From contig QVOM02000021.1 in the NCBI GenBank assembly GCA_003586115.2, positions 7,640,248 to 7,704,247 on the forward strand: a DNA stretch of 64,000 nucleotides, in the 5' to 3' direction. Every line of letters begins with the position of its first letter. Within the stretch, counting starts at the first letter, position 1. Below the pieces are notes generated by a model that was not told where the DNA came from, searched no databases, and saw nothing but the letters and a program-made list of their open reading frames with translations. A program made the translations under genes and the position numbers. Positions 50,238 to 59,628 of the stretch are shown here, piece after piece. The DNA comes from Salvator merianae (lineage: Eukaryota; Chordata; Lepidosauria; Squamata; Teiidae).

Positions 50238-51480
50238 CTGTAATAAATCAGCTTAGCCAAGAGAGAAACCTAGCTTCAGTTCTATGTATCCTGAGAACAT
50301 AATCAAGAGCACATACCCATAATATTCCAGAATATCTATGCTTTATTCCAGAATATCCAAATGTAATAGAATAAGTGAGCTATGTCTGGATGCTGCCTGT
50401 GTTTACCATTTTTAACTGTTTAAGCAGCCAGATTTCTTTTCCTAGCAAGCTGTGACATGAAACTGACTGGTGACCCTCCACAGCAGTACGACAGACAACA
50501 GCTTTAAGCCCAAAGAACTGTAAGCATTTATCTTGCAAAAGAACCTGGATCTTGCATAAGTCTAAAGCTAAAAAGCTTGGGAAAGATGGAAAAAGCAACT
50601 AAAGAAAGGGGAGATAAGGAGCAGGCAGAAAGAGCTGATGTGGCAGCACAATGAAGAGAGAAACCAGCCTATTTGTGTTGTTACCACAGCACTGTCAGCC
50701 GGCCTAGGCCTGTCCACTAGACACCCCTTAAGGGGTTCCTGAGGTCTCAATGCAAGAGAAGGTGCCAAGAGGCTACTTATCATCCTTTATCATCACTTCA
50801 GTCGACTTCTTAGCCAGCCCCACAAAGAACTGCCTCAGGTTCTGTAGTAGGAGCAACAGCAGCGCCCCAGCTGGCACCATCTACGACCAAACCCTTTAAT
50901 CTTTTTTCCTGCCCAAGCTCAGTCCTGAAGCAATCAAGGTCCATCATAGCTGAACCACAAATGATACCACCACACCCAAAAGTCTGACACTATGCTTTAA
51001 AAAAGCTTTTCATGATGATTTAGGGTTCCACATAAAAGAAAATGTAGAGAACCACTGGGTATTCATAGGCTCCAAATCTTTTTTAACATACTCAGCCTGG
51101 ACAAGTAGCCCACTCTATCTCAGTTTTCCAATACACAAATTATTCAATACTAAAAAGCATTTCAGATACCACAATAAACAAAGAAAATGCTGATCAAAAA
51201 GCTTTATTTTATTCTGCTCATGTTCTGTTTGATCTTCCCACAAATCTTTGGTTCATCAGTGTGGGAACAGAACACTGGACAGGCTTTTAGTGTGACTGCA
51301 AAGGCCTTTCTTTTCTTACTTTTTTAATGAATATATCAAATGGAATTTCTTGATCAATTGTATCAGAAATGTAGGCTCTCATGGGTATGAATTTCTGTTG
51401 CTAGGCTGTAGCGTATGTACATTTCTGTCTCAACACCTCTACTGTTACACCAAACAATAATCAGCTCGAATTCTAACTAA

Positions 51481-52018
51481 GGCTGTATTCACACTAACAG
51501 CCGCTATTCAGGTACAGAGCAGGCCACCCCATCCCAGGATTAGCAACCCATTCCAAGCTGTTTCAGGTTGCTTCTGACACTGGACAAGACCATCTGCAAT
51601 GGAATGGCCTGTCCCATGCCAGCACCGGCTCCGAAGCTTGCACTGGTTTTGGAGTTGATGCAGGGGCCTCCAAATGCTCTGAAGGCCAGGAATGAAAGTT
51701 CCTGGTCTTTGGAGCTCCCAGGGGTCCATTTTGGCAGCGCTGCACCACTGAAAAGGGCCACTTATGGTATACCAGACCATGGAGGTGTGCCACCTGCACA
51801 CCTCCATGTTCCAGTATACTACCCATAGCACACTGGTAGACCTCAATGTCAAGGTCTACTAGTTAACTGGGCTAAGGCTCAGTTCAGTGTACACTCCATC
51901 CTCTGAAAACAAAATATGCTAGGAGGAGGATCAGCCTACCGTATTCCGCACTAACATGCAGAAAGGAGGCCTTCAGATCCCTTCCTATCATGGGACAGTG
52001 TCCCATGCAGAAAGGGCC
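51481..52018. mobile_element. Long DNA element, 538 bp, TSD TAA/TAC
   Basis: It starts ggctgtattcacact and ends tgcagaaagggcc, flanked by TAA (51478-51480) and TAC (52019-52021), one mismatch apart. It is the fullest copy and serves as reference for the long subfamily. Overlapping open frames of 66-114 codons are present but no transposase motif is seen. Confidence 0.7.
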
Positions 52019-52021
52019 TAC

Positions 52022-53592
52022 ATTCAGGTATAAACCAGTAAGTACTTTTGTGTGCAATAATCACTGGTGGTATTCTATTATACAAGGGGGAGCCAATGAG
52101 GTACCCTCCAGATGTTATTGGACTTGAACACTGATCAGTCCCAGTCAACATGGCCTGTGGGCAAATATGATAGAAGGTCCTGCCCAGTGCCTAGTCCAAC
52201 AAAATACAGTCTCTCTTGTCTCCTCCTGATCACATAAAAATGAAGTCTTAGCTTTGCTACTTCATTTTATTTTCCTATTTAAAGTCTTTGTTATCACAAT
52301 ACCAGTAGACAGACATACCTTTATAAAAAACCAGTAACCCTTAAGGAAGAGGGAAAGGATACAATCAGATCAAGATGATAATCATCATGGTTCAAAAAAG
52401 CCTCTGAACACCACAACTTGCATGATCTAATTTGGTTGTTTGGGGACAACGAAAAAGAAAACATTGTAATTTTCAGCAGACACTGATTGGTAAGAGCTCA
52501 GATTATAAAAAATAAATTGAAGGCTTCTGGCTCAGTAAATTAGAAAATCTGTGTATTTGACCAAATCACTAGTTTTTAAAAGACATCTTTGCAGTCTGCA
52601 CCATACAGATTCACAAAAAAACAAAAGGCCCTTTTTTCCACTGCAATTTAAGCATTGTGAACTTGAGGGGTTAAGCTAACACATGCTACAAATGAAGCTT
52701 GCAGTCATTCTACAAGAATTCCTATTATCAACAACTGGCCCACTACATGGATTTGTACTGAAGGTTTATGAAATATATAATTTAAATCAGAGCATAAACT
52801 GTAATGAAGCTGTAAGTCCTATATTCCAAGGACTACACAATTACAAAAATTAGACACTCTCAAAAGTAGAGACTTGCATCCAGATAATTGACATATGGAC
52901 TGCCATACATGTTTCCTACCAAATGGTGATCTGAAAATAACTAGTAGTCCACAACAGTACTACAAATGACTGATGGAAGACCCACCCACAAGCCAAAAAA
53001 TGTATTGCATTTATTAGCATTGTTCACAGTGCAACCCTAGACATTTTCACTAGGAAATCACACAGTGCTAAATAGAGTTTCTGGCCCAAGTCAGTGCAAA
53101 AAGAGATGCAAACTAAACAGGAGCTGCCAGGCAATCAGACAGAAAGTGGAAGGAGAGACTACCAGGGAAAACCCCAGTGGGTACCACTTTAAGTGCGGAA
53201 GAGAGCTTGCCCAAGCACACAGTGAGTTGTGGAGTGACCAACAGTGCCAGAAGCAACAACATGACTCCCACTGGGAGGGGAGAACTCACCTAGGCATGAT
53301 GCTGCAGCAGCTGTGATCCAGGCATCAGGGGGCTGTGGCTCAAGTTTAACCTGGGATGAAACAAGACATTGGCATGGATCATGTCAGCACCAAGAACTGT
53401 AGAGGCATGCATCTCACACTAAACTGTCCCAGAAATGCAGCCCAATTCTCTACAACAATAACAATTATGACAAAAACAACAGAACCCAGTGGACTGGGAC
53501 CATGAAGTGGGAACAGCAGGGCAGTATAGTGACTAGAAGACTTGCTTCTGCCTATTCCAGCTGGGAACTACACTGCTGCATTCTGGGTTTCA
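52022..53592. other. Intron, nothing clear
   Basis: Segment 53085-53340 is GC-richer and repeat-like but unassigned. The remainder is AT-rich. Confidence 0.35.
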
Positions 53593-53650
53593 GGACATGC
53601 AGAAGGGAGGCTCCTGGTATGCTTGCTGGTCCCGTATACCAGTCAGTGCA
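53593..53650 (+). repeat. Short repeated block (copy 3 of 3)
   Basis: agaagggaggctcctggtat followed by cgtataccagtcagtgcag. It is closely related to 2311-2368 and ends only 14 bp before the hAT MITE. Confidence 0.5.
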
Positions 53651-53663
53651 GAATCGACCTTAG

Positions 53664-53847
53664 CAGCAGCGGCTGCCAGCTTTAAAGGTGGGTGTTCACG
53701 CCACGCGCAAAGCACGCCATGACTGTTCACGGGGCCTCCGGGCCTCACCTGCTGTGACAGTACGGAGGTCCAGAGGTCTCACAAACAGCCACAACGTGCT
53801 TTGCGCAGGGCGCAAACACCTGCTCTTAAAGCCGGTAGCCGCCACTG
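53664..53847. mobile_element. hAT foldback MITE, 184 bp, 8-bp TSD
   Basis: The duplications gaccttag (53656-53663) and gacctcag (53848-53855) differ at one base. The left end is cagcagcggctgcc and the right end, inverted, is cagtggcggctacc. Both fit the hAT CAG(T/C)G pattern. The arms are inverted copies and are homologous to 10475-10636, but more diverged. Confidence 0.8.
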
Positions 53848-54375
53848 GACCTCAGTTCAGACAGGGAAAAGTAATGTTTTTAGTCATCTTGACAACCTGC
53901 TGCTGGCATCGTGCATTCTTGAACTGCAGTAGATTGTTCCTGGCCAAAAGTTTATTCAACCATAATATCCTATTAAGTTCAATGTAGTTTACTCCCAGGA
54001 AAATCTGTATAATGCTTTACCTAAGAGTCAGTCCAATAAATTATTCAGGATAACTTACAACTGCAAACATATAGGATTATTGAGTGAATGTGCATAAAAC
54101 TTGTTATCTCAACAAATAAAACATCCTGTGTTTTGACATCCACAAATATTTGTCCCCCACTCATGCTGTGAACTGCAACCACATTACATGGATAGCAAAG
54201 CAAGCTTCAGACTACAGGACATCACAAGCCAGATCAATTTTCAGCTGGCAGACAGGAACAGGGTTTTTTTTCCATACTTGAGAATGCTGGTAAAGCAAAA
54301 TAATGAGATTTTTTAAAAAAATAAAGATTCCTAGATGCCACACAATTTAGTACTAATAAGAGCAAAATAATCATA

Positions 54376-54610
54376 GGGCCTTTCAGCACTTACTGGTAGC
54401 CTAGTATAGTGTGAGACTGTGGGCCTGTTTGCACTTGACAGTGTAGAATAGAATAATTATCCACACTGCGAGGACTGGAACACCCCCAAACTGGGCTTCC
54501 AGCACTCACAGTTCAGATGCCAGCCGGCCTGCCCACCATAACAGTGGCGATGGAAACTTCCCACCACTGCCATGGTGACCAGGGACATGGCGCATGACTG
54601 CAAAGCACAT
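54376..54610. mobile_element. Two overlapping GGGCC-family left ends
   Basis: gggcctttcagcacttac at 54376 and gggcctgtttgcacttg at 54421 lie in the same orientation 45 bp apart. This suggests one element inserted into or beside another, then truncated. Confidence 0.45.
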
Positions 54611-55104
54611 TGAGAAATTATATGGAAGTCTATAACTATATAAACTTAGGAATAGTCAGAACACTGGCGTTGTTGTACCAGTGAAAGCTACACAGAGGCC
54701 CTCCCTGGTACTGAAGATACCTCAGAAACCAAGTATACACTGCCCTTCAACTGTGCAGTGTGCCTCAACTAAGGGGTTGGGGGGTTCATTTGCTGTTGTT
54801 TGCTGTAGTTTTAAGGAGTACTCTTCCCTCAAGAACAAGCTATTCAACTTCAATATCTCCCAGATTTGATTTGTCTCTCCCCACAGTGTCTCCTTCTCAT
54901 TCAGATCATATATTTCATGTTACTGTCTCTCATCCAAGTCAATAATAGAAAGCACTGCAAGCAATGATAAGTATCTGCACTGTCACTCTTGATATAGAGG
55001 GCATAGAGAAAGTATACAGACGTTGAGCAGTACAGAAAATAAAATTGATTCCACAGTTCAATGGCCAGTGAGCCAAGCAAAAACTCTGTAAAACAGTGGT
55101 TGCT

Positions 55105-55450
55105 ATTGCCACCTTATAAACCACTCCAGCAGGATGCAGTGAACATTGCTATCAAAGGCAGCTGAGAGGTCTAGCGGAAATAATAAGGCAACATTCCTCT
55201 GTTTTCCTTAAATCATCCGTATTGTGAAGAAAGTAATTTCAGTGCCAACTTGAGCCTAAAGCCACAGTGTATTTTTTGCTCCTGTTGCACTGAACTGGAG
55301 AGTGGAAGAATGCCTTGATACAATCTACCCTCACATCCTGGCAAGCTGTTCAGCCAGTACAGTTGTCTAAATCATACCAAGCTGGTTTTGATTGGGACAA
55401 CTAACCGGCCAAACCACTAAGCCAGGAAAACAGCAGCTTGGTGCATCACA
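55105..55450 (-). mobile_element. L2-type LINE fragment
   Basis: The order gcagtgaacattgctatcaaaggcagctgagaggtctagc, then cagtgccaacttgagcc, matches the L2 RT segment seen at 3230-3350. It is broken by stops. Confidence 0.5.
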
Positions 55451-55645
55451 AAGCTGGATTGTAGCAAGCTTCCCCTTTGGTTCCTGACCTGACTTGCTAA
55501 AGGAAGAAAAAAAATCTACAGTGGTTTAGGATCAGGATAGCAATCTACTACACATGGCTAACATAAATTCTTCAGGAATATCAACAGTTCTGTGCCTCCA
55601 TTCTACAGAGTGAGTTAGTTTTTCCACTCCTTTGTTAGAACCATA

Positions 55646-56036
55646 GGGCCTTTCTGCACTTACCTTTAACCTGGATTACAATCCCTCGAAATCCTCATCA
55701 GTCTGCATATTAGTGCAGATCTGTGAAGTCTTGACCACCACTGGTATGCTCTGTCTGTATTAGACAGAGCATGATCCAGATCAAAGGGCCCTTGATCTGG
55801 ATCTCCAATAGACCTCCAAGTTCCTGACAACTGGGGACCCATTTCGGTGGCACATCAACTTTCATTCCTAGCCCTTTGGGGTCTCCTTGGAGGCCAGCCC
55901 CAAAGTTTAAGCAAGCTTTGAGATCAGTGTGGGGGCTGATCTGGACCAGTGCCATTGTGTCATGTTCTGGACCAGTGGGTCTCACTGGTCCAGACCCAAT
56001 GATCTGGGACAAGGCAAGGTGAATGCAGAAAGGCCC
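55646..56036. mobile_element. GGGCC-family DNA element, 391 bp
   Basis: It starts gggcctttctgcacttacc and ends ggtgaatgcagaaaggccc. The flanks are ATA and TAA, so the duplication is unclear. Internal palindromes include gatccagatcaaagggcccttgatctggatc (55771-55801). Confidence 0.7.
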
Positions 56037-56499
56037 TAAATAAGAAGTTGAAGAAAGAACCTAGCTACCCACTACTGAACAGCACCAGGAAGGGTGCTAC
56101 TTCTGCATCACTTTCAGCAGCAACCCTATGTGTAATAAATACAGCAAAAGCTACCAGAGCTAAGCATGGCCTCCCAGTAATATGCCACACCTGCACTGAT
56201 GCAGTGATGAACTGGACTACAGTGTGAAAAAGGTGCTGTAGCCTGCTCCAATGGGAGACTGCTTGCAAGTCATTTCCAAAGCATTCTCCAGCAATGGACC
56301 AGCTCAGTGTTTGTATGCAGATGGCAAGAAGCACCTGGGCCAGTCTACCAGGTGAAAGGAGGCTGGCATTATTTTGTTGGGCTCCTGGAAGCAGCACCAG
56401 AAGTGCCAATGCTTGTGCCACCTGTCTGAAAATCCCCTGGTTGACAACTCTGAAAATTTTCAAACTTGGGTCCGAACTCCAGCTTTCAACGTTTGGTCA

Positions 56500-56912
56500 G
56501 AACTCCAAAGTTGGGCCAGGATGGACCATCCACAATGCAAATGGCCTTTGGAGCAGCCACCAGCTAGTGCTCTGATCTTGGGCTGGATCAAACAATATGG
56601 CACAAGATCAGAGCTGCATAGGGCAGTTCTTGCATCGACCCGTGTCTATGATCATCCGCCCTTAAAGCTACAAGCTGCCACTGCTTAATATCAAAGATAA
56701 CATGGATGAAAAGAGTTCCTTAGTAATTATTGTTCTACAACTAGACACTAGCAACATCTGCATGGCACACGTTATCCTGCTGCGTGCAGATCTGATCTTG
56801 TGCCAGACTGTTCAATCTAGTCCAAAATCAGAGGGGCAGCAGTGCCCCATGCCAAGAGTCATTTGCATTATGGACAGTCCATCCCGGCCCAATTTTGATG
56901 TTCCTGCCAATT
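56500..56912. repeat. Inverted pair of long-subfamily element halves
   Basis: The left arm is 56500-56620 and the right arm, inverted, is 56785-56912. They match at roughly three quarters of positions by eye. Shared words include ttgggcc(a/g)ggatgga, aatgcaaatg and ggcacaagatcaga. The spacer includes cgcccttaaagctacaagctgccactg, which resembles a hAT MITE end. Confidence 0.6.
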
Positions 56913-57594
56913 GTCCAAAATAACTATCCAGAATTATCTTCTGGAGTCTAACCACAGCTACAGAGAAAATATACTGAATCTCCTAAAAACAAATGAAGAT
57001 CACCAATTCCTTGAGTCTGTGATGGAGTACTGATGTGAGGGCATTCGTGGCACCTGTTTAATTTATATATTGTATTAAAGAACGCACTTTTTGTATCTAA
57101 AAAAGTAAAGGAAATGTGCAGTTAATTCTTAATGAGAAAGTGACTGGACAATTATGTTTCTATGATTAAATCATTCCAATAATTTTTTTCCAAATACACT
57201 GAAAGGTTAATTTTAATAGACTTAGTTATTACTGTATGTGATTACACACTACCATGACTGCTCCTGCAAAAAAAAAATTACAGGTGTGTCCACGCCAGTT
57301 CACTTCATATGGCTAGAAAAGACAGAAGACAGCGGGCCTTTTCGCACTTAGCGAGTGGAACATTCTTGTCCACTCGCTGGAACGGAGCTTTCGCACTGCC
57401 CCGCGCGCGCCTCACCCGATCCGAACCACTTTGTACCCGATTCGTAACTGATCCTGGGTAAGGCAAGACAAGTAAAAGCTTGTCTTCATTCCGACCTGCG
57501 CGATGGAGCGAAGATCGAGCACGGTGCTTTTGCACTCCCGTCTGCATTTGCAATGGCGGCCGGGCGTGGCTGTCGCGGCTGCGCATGCGTGGTA

Positions 57595-57632
57595 CGAAGC
57601 TTCACACCCGGGTGCGAAGCTTCACACCCGGG
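57595..57632. repeat. 18-bp direct duplication inside the 57334 element
   Basis: cgaagcttcacacccggg occurs exactly at 57595-57612 and 57615-57632. Confidence 0.9.
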
Positions 57633-57690
57633 ATAGCCCTTTGGGCATGGCAGCCTAGCTGCCGTTATGAAGCTGACTCCGTAACGAGCC

Positions 57691-57750
57691 CTCGATGGTA
57701 TGAAGCGGAGCTCGATGGTACAAAGCGGAGCTCGATGGTACAGAGTGCGG
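57691..57750. repeat. 20-bp tandem repeat, three units
   Basis: Two close units (ctcgatggtatgaagcggag and a one-or-two-base variant) plus a third unit diverging in its second half. Confidence 0.85.
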
Positions 57751-58151
57751 TATGGAACTAGCGGCTGCCATTCGCACTGTTCCCTCTGCTGGTCGGCTCC
57801 AGGTCCGTTCCTCTGACTGGGAGTGCGAAGGGCAGCCAGTGTTCTTCAACCCTTCCGGTCTGAAGCCAACTACTGGGAACGGACTATAGAGCTCAGTGCG
57901 AAAAGGCCCAGCATGTAGCAGGAAACCTACCCAAAGACTCTCCAATGTTTCTTCCCACAGACCCTACATATCCAGCAAATTAAAGCAACCTCTGCGTCTC
58001 AACAGTCCAAAGCTCCCTATACCATTCCATATGTTGTGTTCAAACACCTCACTTTTCCAAAGAACTCTCAGACCATTTCAAATATTCTGCCCAAAGGAAA
58101 AAATGGGTTCCAAGTTATTTACTTCCAATGGAAGGGTCCTAGAGAACTTAC

Positions 58152-58187
58152 CCCAAACCCACAAAGGAGTTAGATAACCAGAGAATT
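58152..58187 (-). CDS. Candidate 36-nt exon of the minus-strand gene
   Basis: The acceptor aaaatattcttttag and the donor TTTGGG|gtaagttct are both strong. With two leading bases it reads FSGYLTPLWVW and leaves one base. The length is a multiple of three, so it can be included or skipped without changing frame between exons 58967-59054 and 44566-44625. Two frames are open, which lowers its weight. It may be an alternative exon or chance. Confidence 0.38.
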
Positions 58188-58966
58188 CTAAAAGAATATT
58201 TTAGTTTTTTCTCAAATTCCTACAGTGAGGTGTTAAGAACATAAATAATAGTATTATAGCTCTCTCTTCCTTCCAACAATCCTACTGAATTCATATAAAA
58301 CTTTTTTTTAGGATTCATCTCTTCTTAGGCATGGAATGTGGCATCTCCTCAGAGGAGGAACAGTGAAAACCTCTACTACCATCAGCCCTAGGGAATCAAT
58401 ATAATCCATGCATCACTGCTCTAAGAAGTGAAGATTCTATGGTGGAAGGGCTTTTGGCCAGCTCTTGGGCTCTGCCTCATCATCTCTTGAGCTGTAGATG
58501 AAAAGGAGATGGCAACAGAAGCAGGAGCAACAAGATATCTGGCATAGTGCCTAACAAGCTGCAAATGGGGATGCTCAGGAGGTAAGGGAAGCACATGGGA
58601 GTATGTAGCTCTATAACAATGTGCCTGCAAGCCAGGAAGTACTAATGATTCAGAAAGGAGCTGTTTATCAATGTTGGTAGAGTTCCAAATTCCAGTGCAA
58701 ACCTTCCATGAACTGGACAAACGGACACTGATCTCTGCCCTACATCAAGACTTACCATCCTTTTGGGACTTGTGGGCAATTTTGAAATTTTGAGGGCATC
58801 GCTTGGCCACCAGCACCTCTGGTAGCTTATCTCTCTCAGGAAAAAAAGTAGAGGGCTCAGAAACTTTGCAGATGTGCAAATGATGCCTGCGGGGGTACCA
58901 CTGCATTCAGCTACAGCACCAGTAGGCAGGGGCAGTGATGGGGCTGATCAGCAATCTGCCGTTCAC

Positions 58967-59054
58967 CTTTGATGGCTTTGAAGAGCCGTGAATGGAGCTC
59001 TGACTGAATACTAAAGCAATCACTTCCATAACAGATCAAAGTCTCATTGATGTG
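58967..59054 (-). CDS. Internal exon (29 aa) of the minus-strand gene
   Basis: The exon is 88 nt. The acceptor gatgcttgtctttgtag is strong and the donor is ATCAAAG|gtgaac. The only open frame starts in phase 0 and reads HINETLICYGSDCFSIQS followed by ELHSRLFKAIK. It ends one base into a codon, matching the two-base start of exons 58152 and 44566. It sits between two long GGGCC-type DNA elements (57334-57909 and 59205-59625). The protein is not recognised. Confidence 0.55.
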
Positions 59055-59204
59055 CTACAAAGACAAGCATCCTTCAGGTCAGCTGTCCCCTGGTGTCCAG
59101 ATCTCTCTCCTGGATTTTTTCTCTGAGTATATTCATTACATGACAATTTGCACCAATTGTTCTAACATATCTTCAACAGTAAAGGTACCAGAATACAAGA
59201 CTAG

Positions 59205-59625
59205 GGGCCTTTTCACACTTTTCACTAGTGAGCATCTGCATGCTCACTAGTGAAGTGCATCTGCACTGTGCAGAGAGCCTTGCAATCAGCAGTCAGCTAC
59301 AGCAGCTCCCAATTGCTACTAGATATGGAGCACAAAATCGTGCTCCACAGCTGTACCGGGCAGGAACTGGACTGCTCCTGGTATGCAGTGTTCACAGCCT
59401 CTTCCAAATGCAAATGCTGTGCTTTGTGGTGCAGCTGTGCAGTTGCACCACACCCCCATCTCCATGGCAGTGGCCAGAAGTTTCCCCGGTCACTGTCATG
59501 GTGCAGGTGTTTTAGCATTTGCACTGTGAGTACTGACAGCCTGTTTCTGGGATATTCCAGCTACTGCAGTGAGAATGGTTTCGCACTGCACGGTCTGTTC
59601 CATGGCGGAAAGTGTGAAAAGGCTC
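59205..59625. mobile_element. GGGCC-family DNA element, 421 bp, TSD TAG
   Basis: It starts gggccttttcacacttttc and ends gaaagtgtgaaaaggctc, with TAG on both sides (59202-59204, 59626-59628). A perfect inner palindrome, cactagtgagcat...atgctcactagtg, follows the left end. It shares interior blocks with 1623-2089 in inverse orientation. The open frames here (up to 133 codons) are element sequence. Confidence 0.85.
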
Positions 59626-59628
59626 TAG

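Larger units (their letters stand above)
57334..57909. mobile_element. CpG-rich GGGCC-family element, 576 bp, TSD AGC
   Basis: It starts gggccttttcgcacttag and ends gtgcgaaaaggccc, flanked by AGC (57331-57333, 57910-57912). A hairpin gcgagtgga...tccactcgc lies just inside the left end. It keeps many CpG sites and has two internal tandem repeats, so it is probably the youngest copy in the window. No transposase is seen. Confidence 0.85.

Noticed and set aside
58756..58900. 145-nt minus-strand candidate exon (WYPRRHHLHICK…, LPEVLVAKRCPQNFK) with donor GATG|gtaagt
   Set aside because: The splice sites are good but two frames are open, and its best frame does not phase with exon 58967-59054 only 66 bp upstream. 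Kept out in favour of the phase-consistent chain.
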